Of a DNA stretch of 64,000 nt, positions 21,469 to 31,399 are shown in pieces. The DNA is taken from the NCBI RefSeq assembly GCF_905171775.1, contig NC_053489.1, positions 153,406,142 through 153,470,141 on the forward strand, written 5' to 3'. The position numbers and the translations under genes are program-made. This stretch comes from Rana temporaria. Taxonomy: Eukaryota; Chordata; Amphibia; Anura; Ranidae. The notes under the pieces are model-generated. The model saw only the letters and a list, made by a program, of their open reading frames with translations, did no database searches and was not told the DNA's origin. How positions within the stretch are numbered: the stretch's first letter is position 1; every line of letters begins with the position of its first letter.

Positions 21469-22669
21469 CTCCTCCACATCCTCCTCTCTTCCTTCCACAT
21501 CCTCCTCCTCCTCCACATCCTCCTCTCTTCCTTCCACATCCTCCTCCTCCTCCACATCCTCCTCTCTTCCTTGCACATCCTCCTCCACATCCTCCTCTCT
21601 TCCTTCCACATCCTCCTCCTCCTCCACATGGCGAGATGTTCGATTTTGGCCTTGTCTGGCCCTCTCAGCGTCCTCAAACTGCAGGCGTCTTCTTTCCCCT
21701 AAATAAACAAAGAAAAAAAGGTATACTCATCAACACACAGATATTGTAGAGCAGAAATCGCATACATTGCTTTATTAAGGAAGAGGCTTTATTTTTTTGC
21801 TAAATTGGGTCTTCTCCCCCCCACTCAAAATTTTTGGATGACTTCTAGGCCAAGCTCTGATTCGGTCCCTTTTTAGCGAAGTGACACACATGGATGTCCC
21901 CCCCCCTTAAAATTTTAACACGGAGACCATACAAATTTTAATCTAATATTTTGGTGGAGACACAGGTGCTCTGGATTACAGATATGAAAACACCTGCTTA
22001 GTAGCACTGTTGGCATTACACAATCTTGGATTTGCATTTTCCACAACTATATTTGTACCCAATGTTTACAAACCATGTTTTTGGCCAGAGAGGCATGTCC
22101 AGGTGTTTTGTTCCTGGGCCAACATCGTATTTTGGAGAAAGAAGCTGATGTGAACGATGTTTCCTATTAACAGTCGTTGCCCAAGCAAAATGTTTGTGCA
22201 AAACACCTTCTATTTCAACATGAGCTCAGAAGTACAACCAGGCCAAGGAGACAGATGTAGAAATGTACCTGACCAAGCTTAAAATCTTAAAATGTTCCCC
22301 CCCCCCAAATAATATAAATAACTTACTTTTCTTTAATATTTTTTTGATCTTCTTGTACTGATGTGGCTCCCTCAGTTTCAAATCGGACCACCGCTTCCGT
22401 AGCTGCTCCTTGGACCTGGTGATCCCAAACATCCTCTTCATTCTTCTTGCCACCTTCTCCATAATTTTCCCCTTTCTGCGGTTGGGGGTCTTGTATGGCC
22501 CATATTGGCCATCATAGTCCTTCCTCCGCATTATGTCCACAAGCTCAATCATTTCTTCAAAAGCCATATTAGTGGCCTTATACCGTTTTGGCTGGGATCG
22601 GGACGTTCCTGCCTCTGTCCCCTCACTTGTGGCCTGAGAGCTCCGTGCATGCTCGCCTGACATCGCCAT

Positions 22670-22996
22670 CTTTCCTTCCCACAGAGATTAGGGGCGTGGA
22701 AAACAGGAAATGTCCCGTCATGGGCGGGTACGAGGGCGGCGGTTCATGCATACGCGGAGTGTAGAGAATGAATAAGACGTGATTACGTAGGTTACGCGGA
22801 GATTATTCGCTCGTTTCACAGAAGTTACATAGTTCACGCCATATTTTTTGAGTTAACATTGATTAGGGGGCATGGCAAAGGTGATGAAGGCGGGGTGTCA
22901 CGCATACGCGGAGTGTATAGAAGGGAAGCCACGTGGTTACCTTCCTTTACGCGGAGATTATTTCAAGGTGCTTCACGAGGAGCTACAGATAATAAG
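22670..22996. promoter_or_regulatory. Divergent intergenic region with a duplicated block
   Basis: This lies between the start of the SANT gene (-) and the likely first exon of the MADF gene (+). Two related blocks, about 22687-22830 and 22861-22975, share GATTAGGGG, GCATACGCGGAGTGTA, a GACGTG/CACGTG-type word and TTACGCGGAGATTATT. ACGCGGAG thus occurs four times. I see no TATA box. The arrangement suggests a two-way promoter in which the repeats could bind element-encoded proteins (inference). A GTAAGA donor follows at 22997. Confidence 0.6.
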
Positions 22997-23596
22997 GTAA
23001 GACATTTTGAACATGGGATCAGCAGAGGCCTAAAAACTATAGAGCCATGGGATTGGGGTTTTGTCTGTTGTTTCCACTCTTTAAACGCTACTTATGTTTC
23101 TTGTGTCCCCAAAACGGTATTTACTTCTCACAATGCTTTCCCACATCACTTAAATCTAGATGTGAAGAATGCTCTACCTATTTGTACTTTTTGTCAGGTG
23201 TATTGTGATCATGCAAGTATTGTTCTGTGTTGGTTGGCCAGAGGTTATTATGAAGTGTATTTATATGTCAGGAATGATGAGGGGCATGCTAGGTACACAT
23301 GAAATAGTGCCTTGAGGAATGGTCAAAATATAAAAAATGGAGGATGGTTATAGATGACACGTATTTAGCAAACTTTAGTCCAAAATGGTCTGCATGTGAA
23401 ATAATTGTTGGTCACAACAATGGGGCAGAGCTGGCCAGCATTTTAGCTGCAGGAGACACTTTGTTTGCATAGTACTTTATAAATCTGGGGCCACATATTA
23501 TTACAATGTGAATGCTGTGCATTTTTTAATGCTTATTTATTTTTGTTTTAACAGTGTGTGAATTTTGAGTCTTGCAAAAATACCTTAAAAAAATCA

Positions 23597-24854
23597 ATGG
23601 ACCAGATTGTGGGCCAAGAAGCAATAAGTCGCCTTATTGAAAGGTTTCGGGAGATGCCCCTACTTTGGGATACCAGACACCCCCTCTATAAAAATCGTGC
23701 GCGACGAAGGACAGCACTTGCTGAGATTGCAACATATATGCAGACATGGGTTCCCGGCTGCACAGGCCACATAGTCAAGAGCAAAATGAACAACCTGAGG
23801 GCTGCATTCCGCAGCAAAAGAAAACAACTACGGGAGCAACGATCAGGAGCAGCAGCAAGCGAGTCCACGGAGCCCAGTCTGTGGTACTACCAAGAGATGG
23901 AGTTTTTGGGGGATCAAATGGATGGCCGGCCATCAATGTCAAGCCTTCCTTCCAGACAGCAGTGCAGCAGACCTTCCACGGATCACCATAGCCAGGAGGA
24001 GAACAGTGAGGGGCTGGCTGGCATGCGTCCAAATCTTCGACTGAACACTTCTTCTGAGGTAGAGTATTTTCACCCAAATTTTTGTGCTGCTAATTATGGT
24101 TTAATTATTGAGTTGATATTGTAATCCCAAAAGAAAAAATGGCCTAGAAAAGTCGTGTGTATAAAAATAGGGGTCCTGGATGACAAGTGCAGGGATCAGA
24201 AGGAGAGTATATTCAAGATTAAAGTAAGATAAAACAAACCAGTCTAGAGCATGAAAATGTGTGTGATTTGCTGGTGTCAAATTGTAAAACATGTCCCTTT
24301 TTTTGCCACAGGAAGAAGTGACCAGCCAGGATTTGACGGCTACTGATGCCGAGATGCATGCCAGCCAGGAGGAAGGGGTCATTGGCAGCCAGGAGGAGGA
24401 GGCCGGGCCAAGCACAAGTCAGGAGGGCCCCAGGCCCAGGGCTAGCACGAGCATGCATGTCCCTCCCCCCCAGGTCAGGCAAGCAGGCCTAATGAGGCGC
24501 AGGAGGGAAGTGGAGGATAGGAGCCTAGAAATGATAAGAGAGGCAAGCGCCATAATGAGGGCCCCCCTGACCCGCACTGAGGCCTACAGTGCCTATGTGG
24601 CGCACAAACTATCAGAAGGGGGGGAGGAAGATCAGAGGCATGCCAGGAACCTCTTCAATAAGGTAATTTTATGGATGCAGAAGGGCTGGCTGACCGATGA
24701 CACCGAGCTCAGTGACCCGGCCCATCCTGCCCAACACCTGTTACCTCCTCCTGCTGCCACATCCTCCCCACCTGCAAGGGGCCGTGGACGGATCCGTGGA
24801 AGATCTGCTGCAATGCAGGCTGCAAGGAGGGTTACAAGGAACAGGAGAAGATGA
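23597..24854 (+). CDS. Harbinger MADF-domain protein, two exons (334 aa)
   Basis: Exon 1 runs from the ATG at 23597 to 24058 (ending before GTAGAG). The intron 24059-24311 ends in TTTTTTTGCCACAG. Exon 2 is 24312-24854 in phase 0 and ends in TGA. Residues about 10-107 form a MADF domain, a Myb/SANT-related DNA-binding fold: LIERFREMPLLWDTRHPLYK, ALAEIATYM, VKSKMNNLRAAFRSKRKQL and LWYYQEMEFL. A Gln/Glu/Ser-rich linker follows. A helix at about 243-280 (AYSAYVAHKLSEGGEEDQRH, then ARNLFNKVILWMQKG) resembles the C-terminal BESS-like segment of MADF proteins, and the tail is Arg/Gly-rich. The open frame extends upstream to an acceptor at 23554, so a short 5' exon ending at 22996 may add leader sequence or residues. 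It is likely a second DNA-binding partner of the transposase (inference). No disabling change seen. Confidence 0.88.
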
Positions 24855-25088
24855 TTCCCGGCCTTCCATTTGATCCCCCAAAAACTTTTATCTTTTTGGA
24901 CTACCACAGCCTGGGCTCCATTGGCTCACTTGCTGCTGCTCCTGGTTTTTGTTTTTTGTGGTTGTTCTCTTTAGTTGTCGGTATGTGGTCCTCAAGGTTT
25001 GCCATTTTGTCCTTGACTATGTTGCCTGTGCAGTCTGGAACACAAGTCTGCATGTATGTTGCTATCTCATCAAGTGCTGCCCTTCTAG
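24853..25088 (-). repeat. Inverted partial copy of the MADF exon in the 3' UTR
   Basis: Starting at the MADF stop codon, the + strand reads the reverse complement of 23702-23934, the MADF-coding part of exon 1. Shared runs include CCATTTGATCCCCCAAAAAC, TTGCTGCTGCTCCTG, TTGACTATGT and TGTCTGCAT.TATGTTGC; by eye about 75-80% of positions agree. Read as protein on the minus strand it contains EIATYMQT and CTGNIVKDKM, but stops and indels break it. Sense and antisense copies lie in the same transcript if the polyA signal at 25115 is used. Confidence 0.85.
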
Positions 25089-25114
25089 TTATTTTTTTTG
25101 TGAATTATGTTGAA

Positions 25115-25120
25115 AATAAA
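25115..25120 (+). terminator. Polyadenylation signal of the MADF gene
   Basis: AATAAA about 260 bases after the stop and just beyond the inverted MADF copy, so the copy would lie within the mature 3' UTR. Confidence 0.65.
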
Positions 25121-25326
25121 TGGTGATTTTATTTTCAGAAATACCTTGTCTATAGTGTTTTTAGACTGTGTTGATTAGGCATGAAACATTTTTGCTAATA
25201 TGTGTCATTTAGAAAGGACACCAACTCCTTGGGGGGGGGGGACATTTGGTGTACCAACTTGGTAAAACAAAAAAGGAAAAACACACGCATAACAAAAATG
25301 GTGACATAACTTCACCCAAAAAGAAG

Positions 25327-25560
25327 AGAAAAAAAATGTGCAAGAAAAAACAATGGTGCCATAAATTGCACAAAAAAAAATATATAAAAAAAAATGTGCA
25401 AGAAAAAACAATGGTGCCATAAATTGCACAAAAAAAAATATATAAAAAAAAATGTGCAAGAAAAAACAATGGTGCCATAAATTGCACAAAAAAAATATAT
25501 AAAAAAAAAATGTGCAAGAAAAAACAATGGTGCCATAAATTGCACAAAAAAAAAAAAATA
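25327..25560. repeat. 57-58-bp tandem array, 4 copies
   Basis: Four near-identical units containing ATGTGCAAGAAAAAACAATG and GTGCCATAAATTGCAC, separated by A-rich TATATAA spacers, at about 25336, 25394, 25452 and 25509. They lie next to the right terminal region of the Harbinger element. Confidence 0.92.
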
Positions 25561-25746
25561 TAAAATCTATCACAGCGGATAGATTTGTTAAGCATGTCAG
25601 CAAATATTTGATCTGCTGAAAAGCGATTCGACGGAAAAATATCCGCGGAAAATTATCCGCTGGAGTGTACACACCATAGGATTTTTCCCCTGAAACCCAT
25701 TTGCACGGATTTATCCGCGGATGGATTCTATCGTGTGTACGGGGCC
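25561..25746. repeat. Harbinger right subterminal and terminal repeats
   Basis: Repeated ATCCGCGGA/TATCCGCTGG words, then GTGTACACACCATAGGAT and the terminal repeat ending CGTGTGTACGGGGCC. The MITE at 28889-29379 shares this right-hand region closely. Confidence 0.85.
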
Positions 25747-25749
25747 TCA

Positions 25750-26930
25750 GATAAGGCATTTCACAAATTAAGCAGCACAAGTTTCTCCTGAGCCTCCAGT
25801 GTATCCACTATCTGTAAAAAAATATGAAATTCACTCTGGATGTGGTAATTTATTTATTTCAGGTTCTTATATAGTACCGTCAATTTACGCAGTGCTTTAC
25901 ATATGCATTGTACATTCACATCAGTACTTTCCCTCAAGAAGCTTACAAATCAAGGTCCCTAATACACATTCATACATACTAAGGCCACTTTAGACAGGAT
26001 CCAATTAACCTACCAGCATGTCTTTGGAGTGTGGGAGGAAACAAGAGTTCCCAGAGGAAACCCACACAGGCACAGGGAGACTATGCAAACTCCAGGCAGA
26101 TGTCATGTTGAGTTTTTCGGACTGTCTAAGCAACAGTAGTATGGACACATTTGTAGATGCTTTGTGTCAAATTTTTGCAAACATGTTTAAAATATAAATA
26201 ATAGGCAACAAATAGCTCCTGTTTTTTTCTCTTCTGACTGCTCAGCAATGCCAGAATGAATGTAAAGAGGAAAATCGAATTCTGCAGTGACTCAGTTTGC
26301 CCTGCAACATGGTAATGTTGTTTCTGATAGATTCAGCTCAACATCTTAGCCCTGAACTGTCCCTGATTTTAAGGGACGTTCCCTGATTTGGAACAATGTA
26401 TCTCTGTCCCTCTTTCCTCCTCATTTGTCCCTCATTTTGGTCCGATCTATATAGTTGTATATAAAATGCACTTTTTATCTTTCAAAAAGTTTTGTAAATT
26501 TGTGCATTTGTAAATTTCAAAGGCCAGTATAAAGGAATAGTGGTGGTAAAAAAGAAGCACTTGTGGATTTAACTAATTGTTTTTTTTTGTATAAATCTCC
26601 TTTAAGGGGGCATGGCATCGTGTGTGTCTTATGCCTACATACTATTGCTAATAGGTGTCCCTCGTTCCCATCTCAAAAAGTTGGGAGGTATGTCAAAATA
26701 ACCACATTGCCTTCTCACAGTACAGGAAAGGGTAAATTAATTCTCAGATGTATTGATCGTTTAGCTTTCAGAATATGTAAATTGTTTCAATTCGAATCTT
26801 GCATGTCATCATCATATTAATGTTTTTTCCCAATATAACTATACTAGATTTTACATTTGTATCTAGTACTTATAAAAAAGCAGTCAGCCTGGGGAAGCGT
26901 TTTTTTTTTTTATTCTCAAAAAAACCTTAA
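25750..26930. other. Old dispersed repeats, no gene
   Basis: About 25850-26105 contains GGAGTGTGGGAGGAAACAAG and GAGGAAACCCACACAGGCAC with CATGCAAACTCCA-like wording, a sequence dispersed in many vertebrate genomes (name not certain). About 26350-26700 has TCCCTGATTTTAAGGGAC and GTCCCTCGTTCCC segments that look like a worn MITE. No coding motif. Confidence 0.4.
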
Positions 26931-26976
26931 GGCCTGGTTCACACTTGTGCAGGTTTTTCCCACTGCGGGACTGCAC

Positions 26977-28151
26977 CGGTGTTGCCAACCATCAGTACTT
27001 TTATTGGCAGTCAGTAAAAAATGGGAACTTTTCTCTTGCCAGTAAATGTCAGTGACAGGAAAAGGTTGTCAGTGAAAAATATGGCTGGGACAGAGCTGGC
27101 TGAGACCATTCAAGTGTCTTCTACAGTGAGTTTGGGTGGCGCCGGTAGGAGGCGAGTCTGACAGAGGTGGTGCCTGAGTGTGTCGTGTGATATCATGGTG
27201 CAAGGGAGTCGAGCAGAGTATCGTGTGTGGGTCTGCGGGATGGGGGCAAGGCAAGCTGGGTATCAGGACTGTCAGTGTTGTTTGGACTGGAGTAGACTGA
27301 AGATACCACATGGCAGGTAGAGAGACTGTCACTGTGACTCGGGAGGGGACGTGTCATCTCGGTGAGCTGAGAGTCAATTTCTTACCCTCCTGCGTCCTGT
27401 CCCTGAGCTACTTACAGTATCAAAAATAAAATAAGAAATATGTTTCTTGCCTTAATATCTAGCTTAAAGCAGAACTTCAGTAATTTTTTCAATTTTCCAT
27501 CTATTAAATTTTCTGCCCTTGTCTTTTTAACTTTGGATAGTAAAACTTTTTTTCTGTTAGTAAATACCTTATACAGCCCACTTCCTGTTTCTTGTCTGGT
27601 AAAAAGCCTAGGCTTATGACATCATGCACAGCTCTCTCTCTCACTCTCGTGAGAGTTTTACAGGAAGGGAGTATTATTTATAAGAGGACCAAAGAGAGCT
27701 TCAGTGCTGCAGAGCTGGAGGCGTGCCTCTGTGTGTGTGTGTGTGTGTGTGTGTGTTTGTGTGTGTCTGTGTAAATCCAGGAGGTGAACAGGCAGCAGCT
27801 TTAGCTGCCAACAGTTAAAATGGTTGCAGCCAGACTCAGTGGAGGGAAATTTCTGCAGCATATTTGGCAAGTACAGAATCACAGTATATATAAAATAATA
27901 TGCAAAGTGATTGGAGGGAAGCTTCAGAAAGGCAAATATGTTTTTTTTTTAAAAATTATGTGAGAAGACTGCAGTTCCTCTTTAAATCACATTTCTAATT
28001 GCATACTGTACTTTTGTATGGCCTAAATACAGACATTTGTACTTAAAACTGTAATTTTTTAACTTTTGGAAGTGCCAGTACAAACTTGGCTGTGCCACTA
28101 AAATGTGGGGTTTGTGTCAGTAAATTTCAATCTGGTAGGTTGGCAACACTG
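26977..28151. mobile_element. hAT-like element, middle level of the nest
   Basis: Inverted ends CGGTGTTGCCAACC and, reversed, CAGTGTTGCCAACC. The flanking octamers GACTGCAC and GTCTGTAC (26969-26976, 28152-28159) match at 6 of 8 positions, as expected for an old hAT target duplication. It contains a GT microsatellite (about 27729-27772) inside the inner element and no transposase. Confidence 0.7.
27478..27981. mobile_element. TTAA-target MITE, innermost level
   Basis: Left AGCAGAACTTCAGT and, reversed, AGAGGAACTGCAGTC, flanked by TTAA at 27474-27477 and 27982-27985. It contains (GT)n at 27729-27772. No coding capacity. Confidence 0.65.
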
Positions 28152-28329
28152 GTCTGTACCCATTCCTGCAGCCGCAAACACCCACACCGAAAATGCAGGA
28201 GATGTGTGTAGGTGCCTTTAATCCTAATGGCACCTGCACACACTGGAAATCGCAGCAGCTGCTTTTTCCTGTGTTTTCAGAGGCATGGCAGCCCATTCAC
28301 AAAGCCACAGTGTGAGTCAGGCTTTAATG

Positions 28330-28885
28330 ACTTACATTTAACAGTAAGATGTACAGTGCAAGATATTCAGGGTACACAGTATTAAACATGTTCATCTTAA
28401 TGGGTCAGTGCTTGTCTTTGATTTTAAAAGGTCAGTATTAATTCACTAAGGTTTCCTGCTGTATCTTAGAGAACAATAGATCTGAGATATTCCTGCCTAG
28501 ACTGTACACATAAAATCCTGGCTGCTTCTCTCATCAGATCATAGACTATTAACAATGCGTTTTACAGACTGAACTAAATTACAGTCAGATGGCTGGTGGA
28601 ACAGGGGCAGGCAGCTAGAATACCAGTAAGAATATAGCAACCAAGGATTGTAGAGTGGAAATCAGATAACATACAACAGATTAAAAAATTAGAGAGGGTA
28701 ACTTTAGGACAGTTTATATGAATTGTGATTTATGTGAACTGTGTTCTGTATGAGTAGAAAGTGCTTATTTAGTCCGGTTTGGTGCATTTGTATCTAATAA
28801 GTAAACGTGAGCTAAAAGATTTGTGTAGCTGGCATTGCTAAACCCTCCTTCTGACTCTTATGCCAATCCAATGTCTTTAATACTT
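28330..28885. other. No recognisable feature
   Basis: AT-rich sequence; no motif, repeat or usable open frame. Confidence 0.4.
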
Positions 28886-28888
28886 TGA

Positions 28889-29379
28889 GGCCCCATACAC
28901 ACGGGAGGATTTATCCGCGGATACGGTCCAGCGGACCGTTTCCGCGGATAAATCCTCTCGAGGATTTCAGCAGATTTTAATGCGATGGAGTGTACTCACC
29001 ATCGCATTGAAATCCGCACCGAAATCCTCTGGCGATGACGTGTCGCGCCGTCGCTGCGATTATGACGCGGCGACGTGCGCGACGCTGTCATATAAGGAAT
29101 TCCACGCATGCGTTAAATCATTGCGACGCATGCGGGGGATCCCTTCGGACGGATGGATTCGGTGAGTCTGTACAGACCAGCGGATCCATCCGTTGGGATG
29201 GATTTCAGCAGATGGATTTGTTCTGCATGTCAGCGAATATCCGATCTGCTGGAATCCATCCCAGGGGAGATATATCCGCGGATAAAGATCCGCTGGCGTG
29301 TACACACCATAGGATCTATCCGCTGAAACCCATTTGCTGGGATTTATCTGCGGATGGATTCTATGGTGTGTATGGGGCC
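28889..29379. mobile_element. Non-autonomous Harbinger relative (491 bp)
   Basis: Ends GGCCCCATACACAC and, reversed, GGCCCCATACACACCATAGA, flanked by TGA (28886-28888, 29380-29382). The right 90 bp match the right end of the 10-kb element at 25660-25746 with few changes (GTGTACACACCATAGGAT, CTGAAACCCATTTGC, CGGATGGATTCTAT). The interior lacks genes. It is a plausible substrate of that transposase (inference). Confidence 0.88.
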
Positions 29380-29578
29380 TGAGAGTATTAGTACACGCAT
29401 GTTGATCAAGAGTTCTGACTTCACGCTGACTTCACTGGCTGCTGCTTATTCCAGGTCAGTAAATTATGAAAGCACCAAAGCCAAAGATTTAGCATAACAA
29501 CCAACTAGCATATTCAGTAGAAAATAAGTAATGGAAGCCTACATATTTTTTATACGCTTGACCCTTAACCACCTCAAT

Positions 29579-29912
29579 ACCAGCGTAGTATACCTCCTTC
29601 TTTTGTAGACCATTTTTCAGTTTAAGTGATGTGATTGTTTGATAGTTACTTGGTACACTGTACCCAAATGATTTTTATAGAGACAGATCGGGATTACTTT
29701 TGGTGGTATTTAATAATAATAATGTTTAAAAAGACTAAACATTTTGGGAAAAAACAATTGTTTCTCTTACTTTTGTGTTGTAGAACATATCAAAATAAAA
29801 ATGTTAGTGCATTAAAAGCACCCTCAAAATTACCTCTTTAGAAAGTGGACACCGCAAGTTGACCTTATTTTTGCCACAATGTTTTGGAAATGAAGAAATA
29901 TGCTGATAGTGG
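29579..29912. mobile_element. TTAA-target element, short diverged copy (family B)
   Basis: Starts CCACCTCAATACCAGC after TTAA (29575-29578) and ends AGTGG before TTAA (29913-29916). Internal TTTTGGTGGTATTT and TGTACCCAAATGATTTTTAT wording matches the longer relatives at 33999-34967 and 43145-43997. Confidence 0.55.
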
Positions 29913-30101
29913 TTAAGGTGCACTTAGCCTTACAGGTTGCCACTGAAGACAAGTGCATGTCTTTTATTATTTGTGGACGATCTCCACAAATTACTACAGC
30001 AAACCTGACATTTACAAAGGAGAAAATGTGTTTAAATTGCCAGCAAAATTACAGCTCCTGGTGGCTTTGATCTGGTTGTAAATAAGCAACCCAGGATTTA
30101 A

Positions 30102-30575
30102 GAGCCGGTTCACACTAGGGCGACCTGGAATCCGACTTCAAGTCGCCCCAAGTTGCCCCAAGTCGCGCGGTCGAGAAAATGAATGTAAGTGAATGGGAGC
30201 CGTTTTAATGTACACTACTGAAATCGCTCCGACTTCAGAAAAGGTTCCTGTACTACTTCAATCCGAATTCTAGGCAACTTGTACCCATTAATTTCAATGG
30301 AAGTCGCCTCAGAAGTCGGATCACTGTCTTAACTGAAGCAACAATACAGGAAGATAACATACATTTCTCAGGCAAACCCCTCCCTCCCACAGAGCTGATT
30401 GTTGTTTGATTGGCCACTGGAAAGCCTCCTGTCCTGGAGGCGACTTGAAGTTGCCTTGTACTGTCCTGGAGAAAACTTGAAGTTGCCTTGTAAATTGCCT
30501 GATGATTCATACTCGTGTCCAAGTTGCCTCCCAAAGTCATGCTGGAAGTCGTGTTGCCCCTGTGTGAATGGGCTC
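30102..30575. mobile_element. PIF/Harbinger-type MITE, second copy
   Basis: A diverged copy of the MITE at 1021-1487: left end GAGCCGGTTCACACTAGGGC after TAA, internal AACCCCTCCCTCCCACAGAG and AATGGAAGTCGCCTCAGAAG, right end GTGTGAATGGGCTC. The right-hand TAA is not preserved (CAC follows). Confidence 0.8.
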
Positions 30576-30578
30576 CAC

Positions 30579-31060
30579 AAAAATGGCATGGGGTTTCTCC
30601 CAATTAATTCTAGGCTCTTTAGAACCTGGTATAGATTTTAATGGGGAGCCACACACAATTATCAAGTAAAAAGTGTATAGTCCCCCCTCCCAAAATCTAT
30701 ATAAGACCCCTATCTGAGCATGCAGAAAAGGGAAGGACAAGCAATGCCTCTTTTGAATCATACTAGGCCACATTCCCTCAAAATGGAGGGTACATTGTAC
30801 TTGTATTCACAAGCCTGGTCTGATGAATAGGAGATAACAAGTACCCCTACTTATTCACAAAAAAAGAGAGCCAATTTTTGACAAGTGCTTCAGTAACAAA
30901 AAAAAAACACACAATGTACATAAATACATCACATCACTCTCACATTAGTTGTTTGGTTGATATTGATTCTATCATCCATTACAGTTCGCAACCAGATACT
31001 ATTTTTTTGAAGAAGGAGAGGAGGGTGGGGCAGTCTATTTCCTCGACACAGTTTGATCCT
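30579..31060. other. No gene; possible worn element fragment
   Basis: Words such as GGAGGGTACATTGTACTTGT, ATTCACAAGCCTGG and AACAAGTACCCCTA resemble the GGGTACATCGTACCCCTACC block of the palindrome at 39753-41784, suggesting an old relative. No coding motif. Confidence 0.3.
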
Positions 31061-31399
31061 AAGTGGCAGGGGCGCTGCTAGGTGGCAAAAAGACCAGGGG
31101 CTTCAGCCTGAAGTCGGCACCGGGGGGGGGGGGGGGGGGTCTGGGGTGGTTGTGGCACATTTTTTTTGGCTGGGTGGCGGGGTTGTGTGGTGGAGGGTAA
31201 GGGGCTCTTAAAATTGAAATGAAACCATGTGACCGGTCACTAAATGTAAACACAACACTGTCAGTGTGTGTAACTTACTGTTGCTGTTCTCCTCTTCACA
31301 CACCGATCCAGTGTGAGGAGGAGATCAGCTAATAGTGAGTTACACATCTGCAATTTACTACTGTGCCCAGATTGCCCCCCTAAATAAAGAGTACCTGTT

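Larger units (their letters stand above)
19223..22669 (-). pseudogene. Harbinger SANT/Myb-like gene, three exons, split by a hAT element
   Basis: Exon 1 (22669-22327) starts MAMSGEHARSS. After a Ser/Thr/Arg-rich leader it encodes a SANT/Myb-like domain (residues about 33-110: FEEMIELVDIMRRKDYDGQY, GKIMEKVARRMKRMFG, EQLRKRWSDLKLREPHQYKK). It ends at a GTAAGT donor in phase 1. Exon 2 starts at 21698 after TTTATTTAG and encodes acidic repeats (EEDVEEEEDVEGR units, then LDLVLLDEEGEFDEEDF). It ends at 19728 before GTCAGT, phase 1. Exon 3 (19461-19223) encodes a probable coiled coil (IIQQVMECSSEMDNMRQRLL...LETMRQKM) ending GRVKH. A hAT element (19959-21468) sits inside exon 2 and its first three bases form an in-frame TAG. 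Counting one target copy, the exon lengths total 1,035 nt, a multiple of three, so the gene looks open apart from the insertion. The role is inferred: the DNA-binding partner of the transposase. Confidence 0.85.
15744..25746 (+). mobile_element. PIF/Harbinger transposon, 10 kb, three genes
   Basis: The left end GGCCCCATACACACGATAGA matches the reversed right end GGCCCCGTACACACGATAGA, each followed by AATCCAT. TCA flanks both sides (15741-15743 and 25747-25749). Subterminal zones on both sides repeat ATCCGCGGAT-type words. Inside are a DDE transposase (+), a SANT/Myb-like gene (-) and a MADF gene (+). Known Harbinger elements encode a transposase plus a DNA-binding partner that brings the transposase to the nucleus and the element ends; partners of Myb/SANT type (vertebrates, plants) and of MADF type (Drosophila PIF elements) are both described. 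Having both in one element is unusual to my knowledge. Without the hAT insertion the element would be about 8.5 kb. Confidence 0.92.
26931..28323. mobile_element. Outer MITE of a three-level nest
   Basis: The left end GGCCTGGTTCACACTTG and the reversed right end AGCCTGACTCACACTG are imperfect inverted repeats. TAA or TTAA flanks each side (26927-26930, 28324-28327). The GGTTCACAC wording resembles the Harbinger MITE at 1021. Its own sequence is only about 26931-26976 and 28152-28323; the rest is a later insertion. Confidence 0.6.

Noticed and set aside
22859..23302. 147-codon frame as a separate gene
   Set aside because: It runs across a good GTAAGA donor into intron-like sequence and has no motif; only its first 138 nt might be an exon of the MADF gene.
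23558..23596. MADF gene start at 23558
   Set aside because: The codon there is GTG and the frame begins at a splice acceptor; the first in-frame ATG is 23597, or the start lies in an upstream exon.
25205..25780. Minus-strand 191-codon hydrophobic frame like a membrane protein
   Set aside because: It is the A-rich 57-58-bp repeat read in reverse (Phe/Ile runs) and lies in the Harbinger subterminal region.
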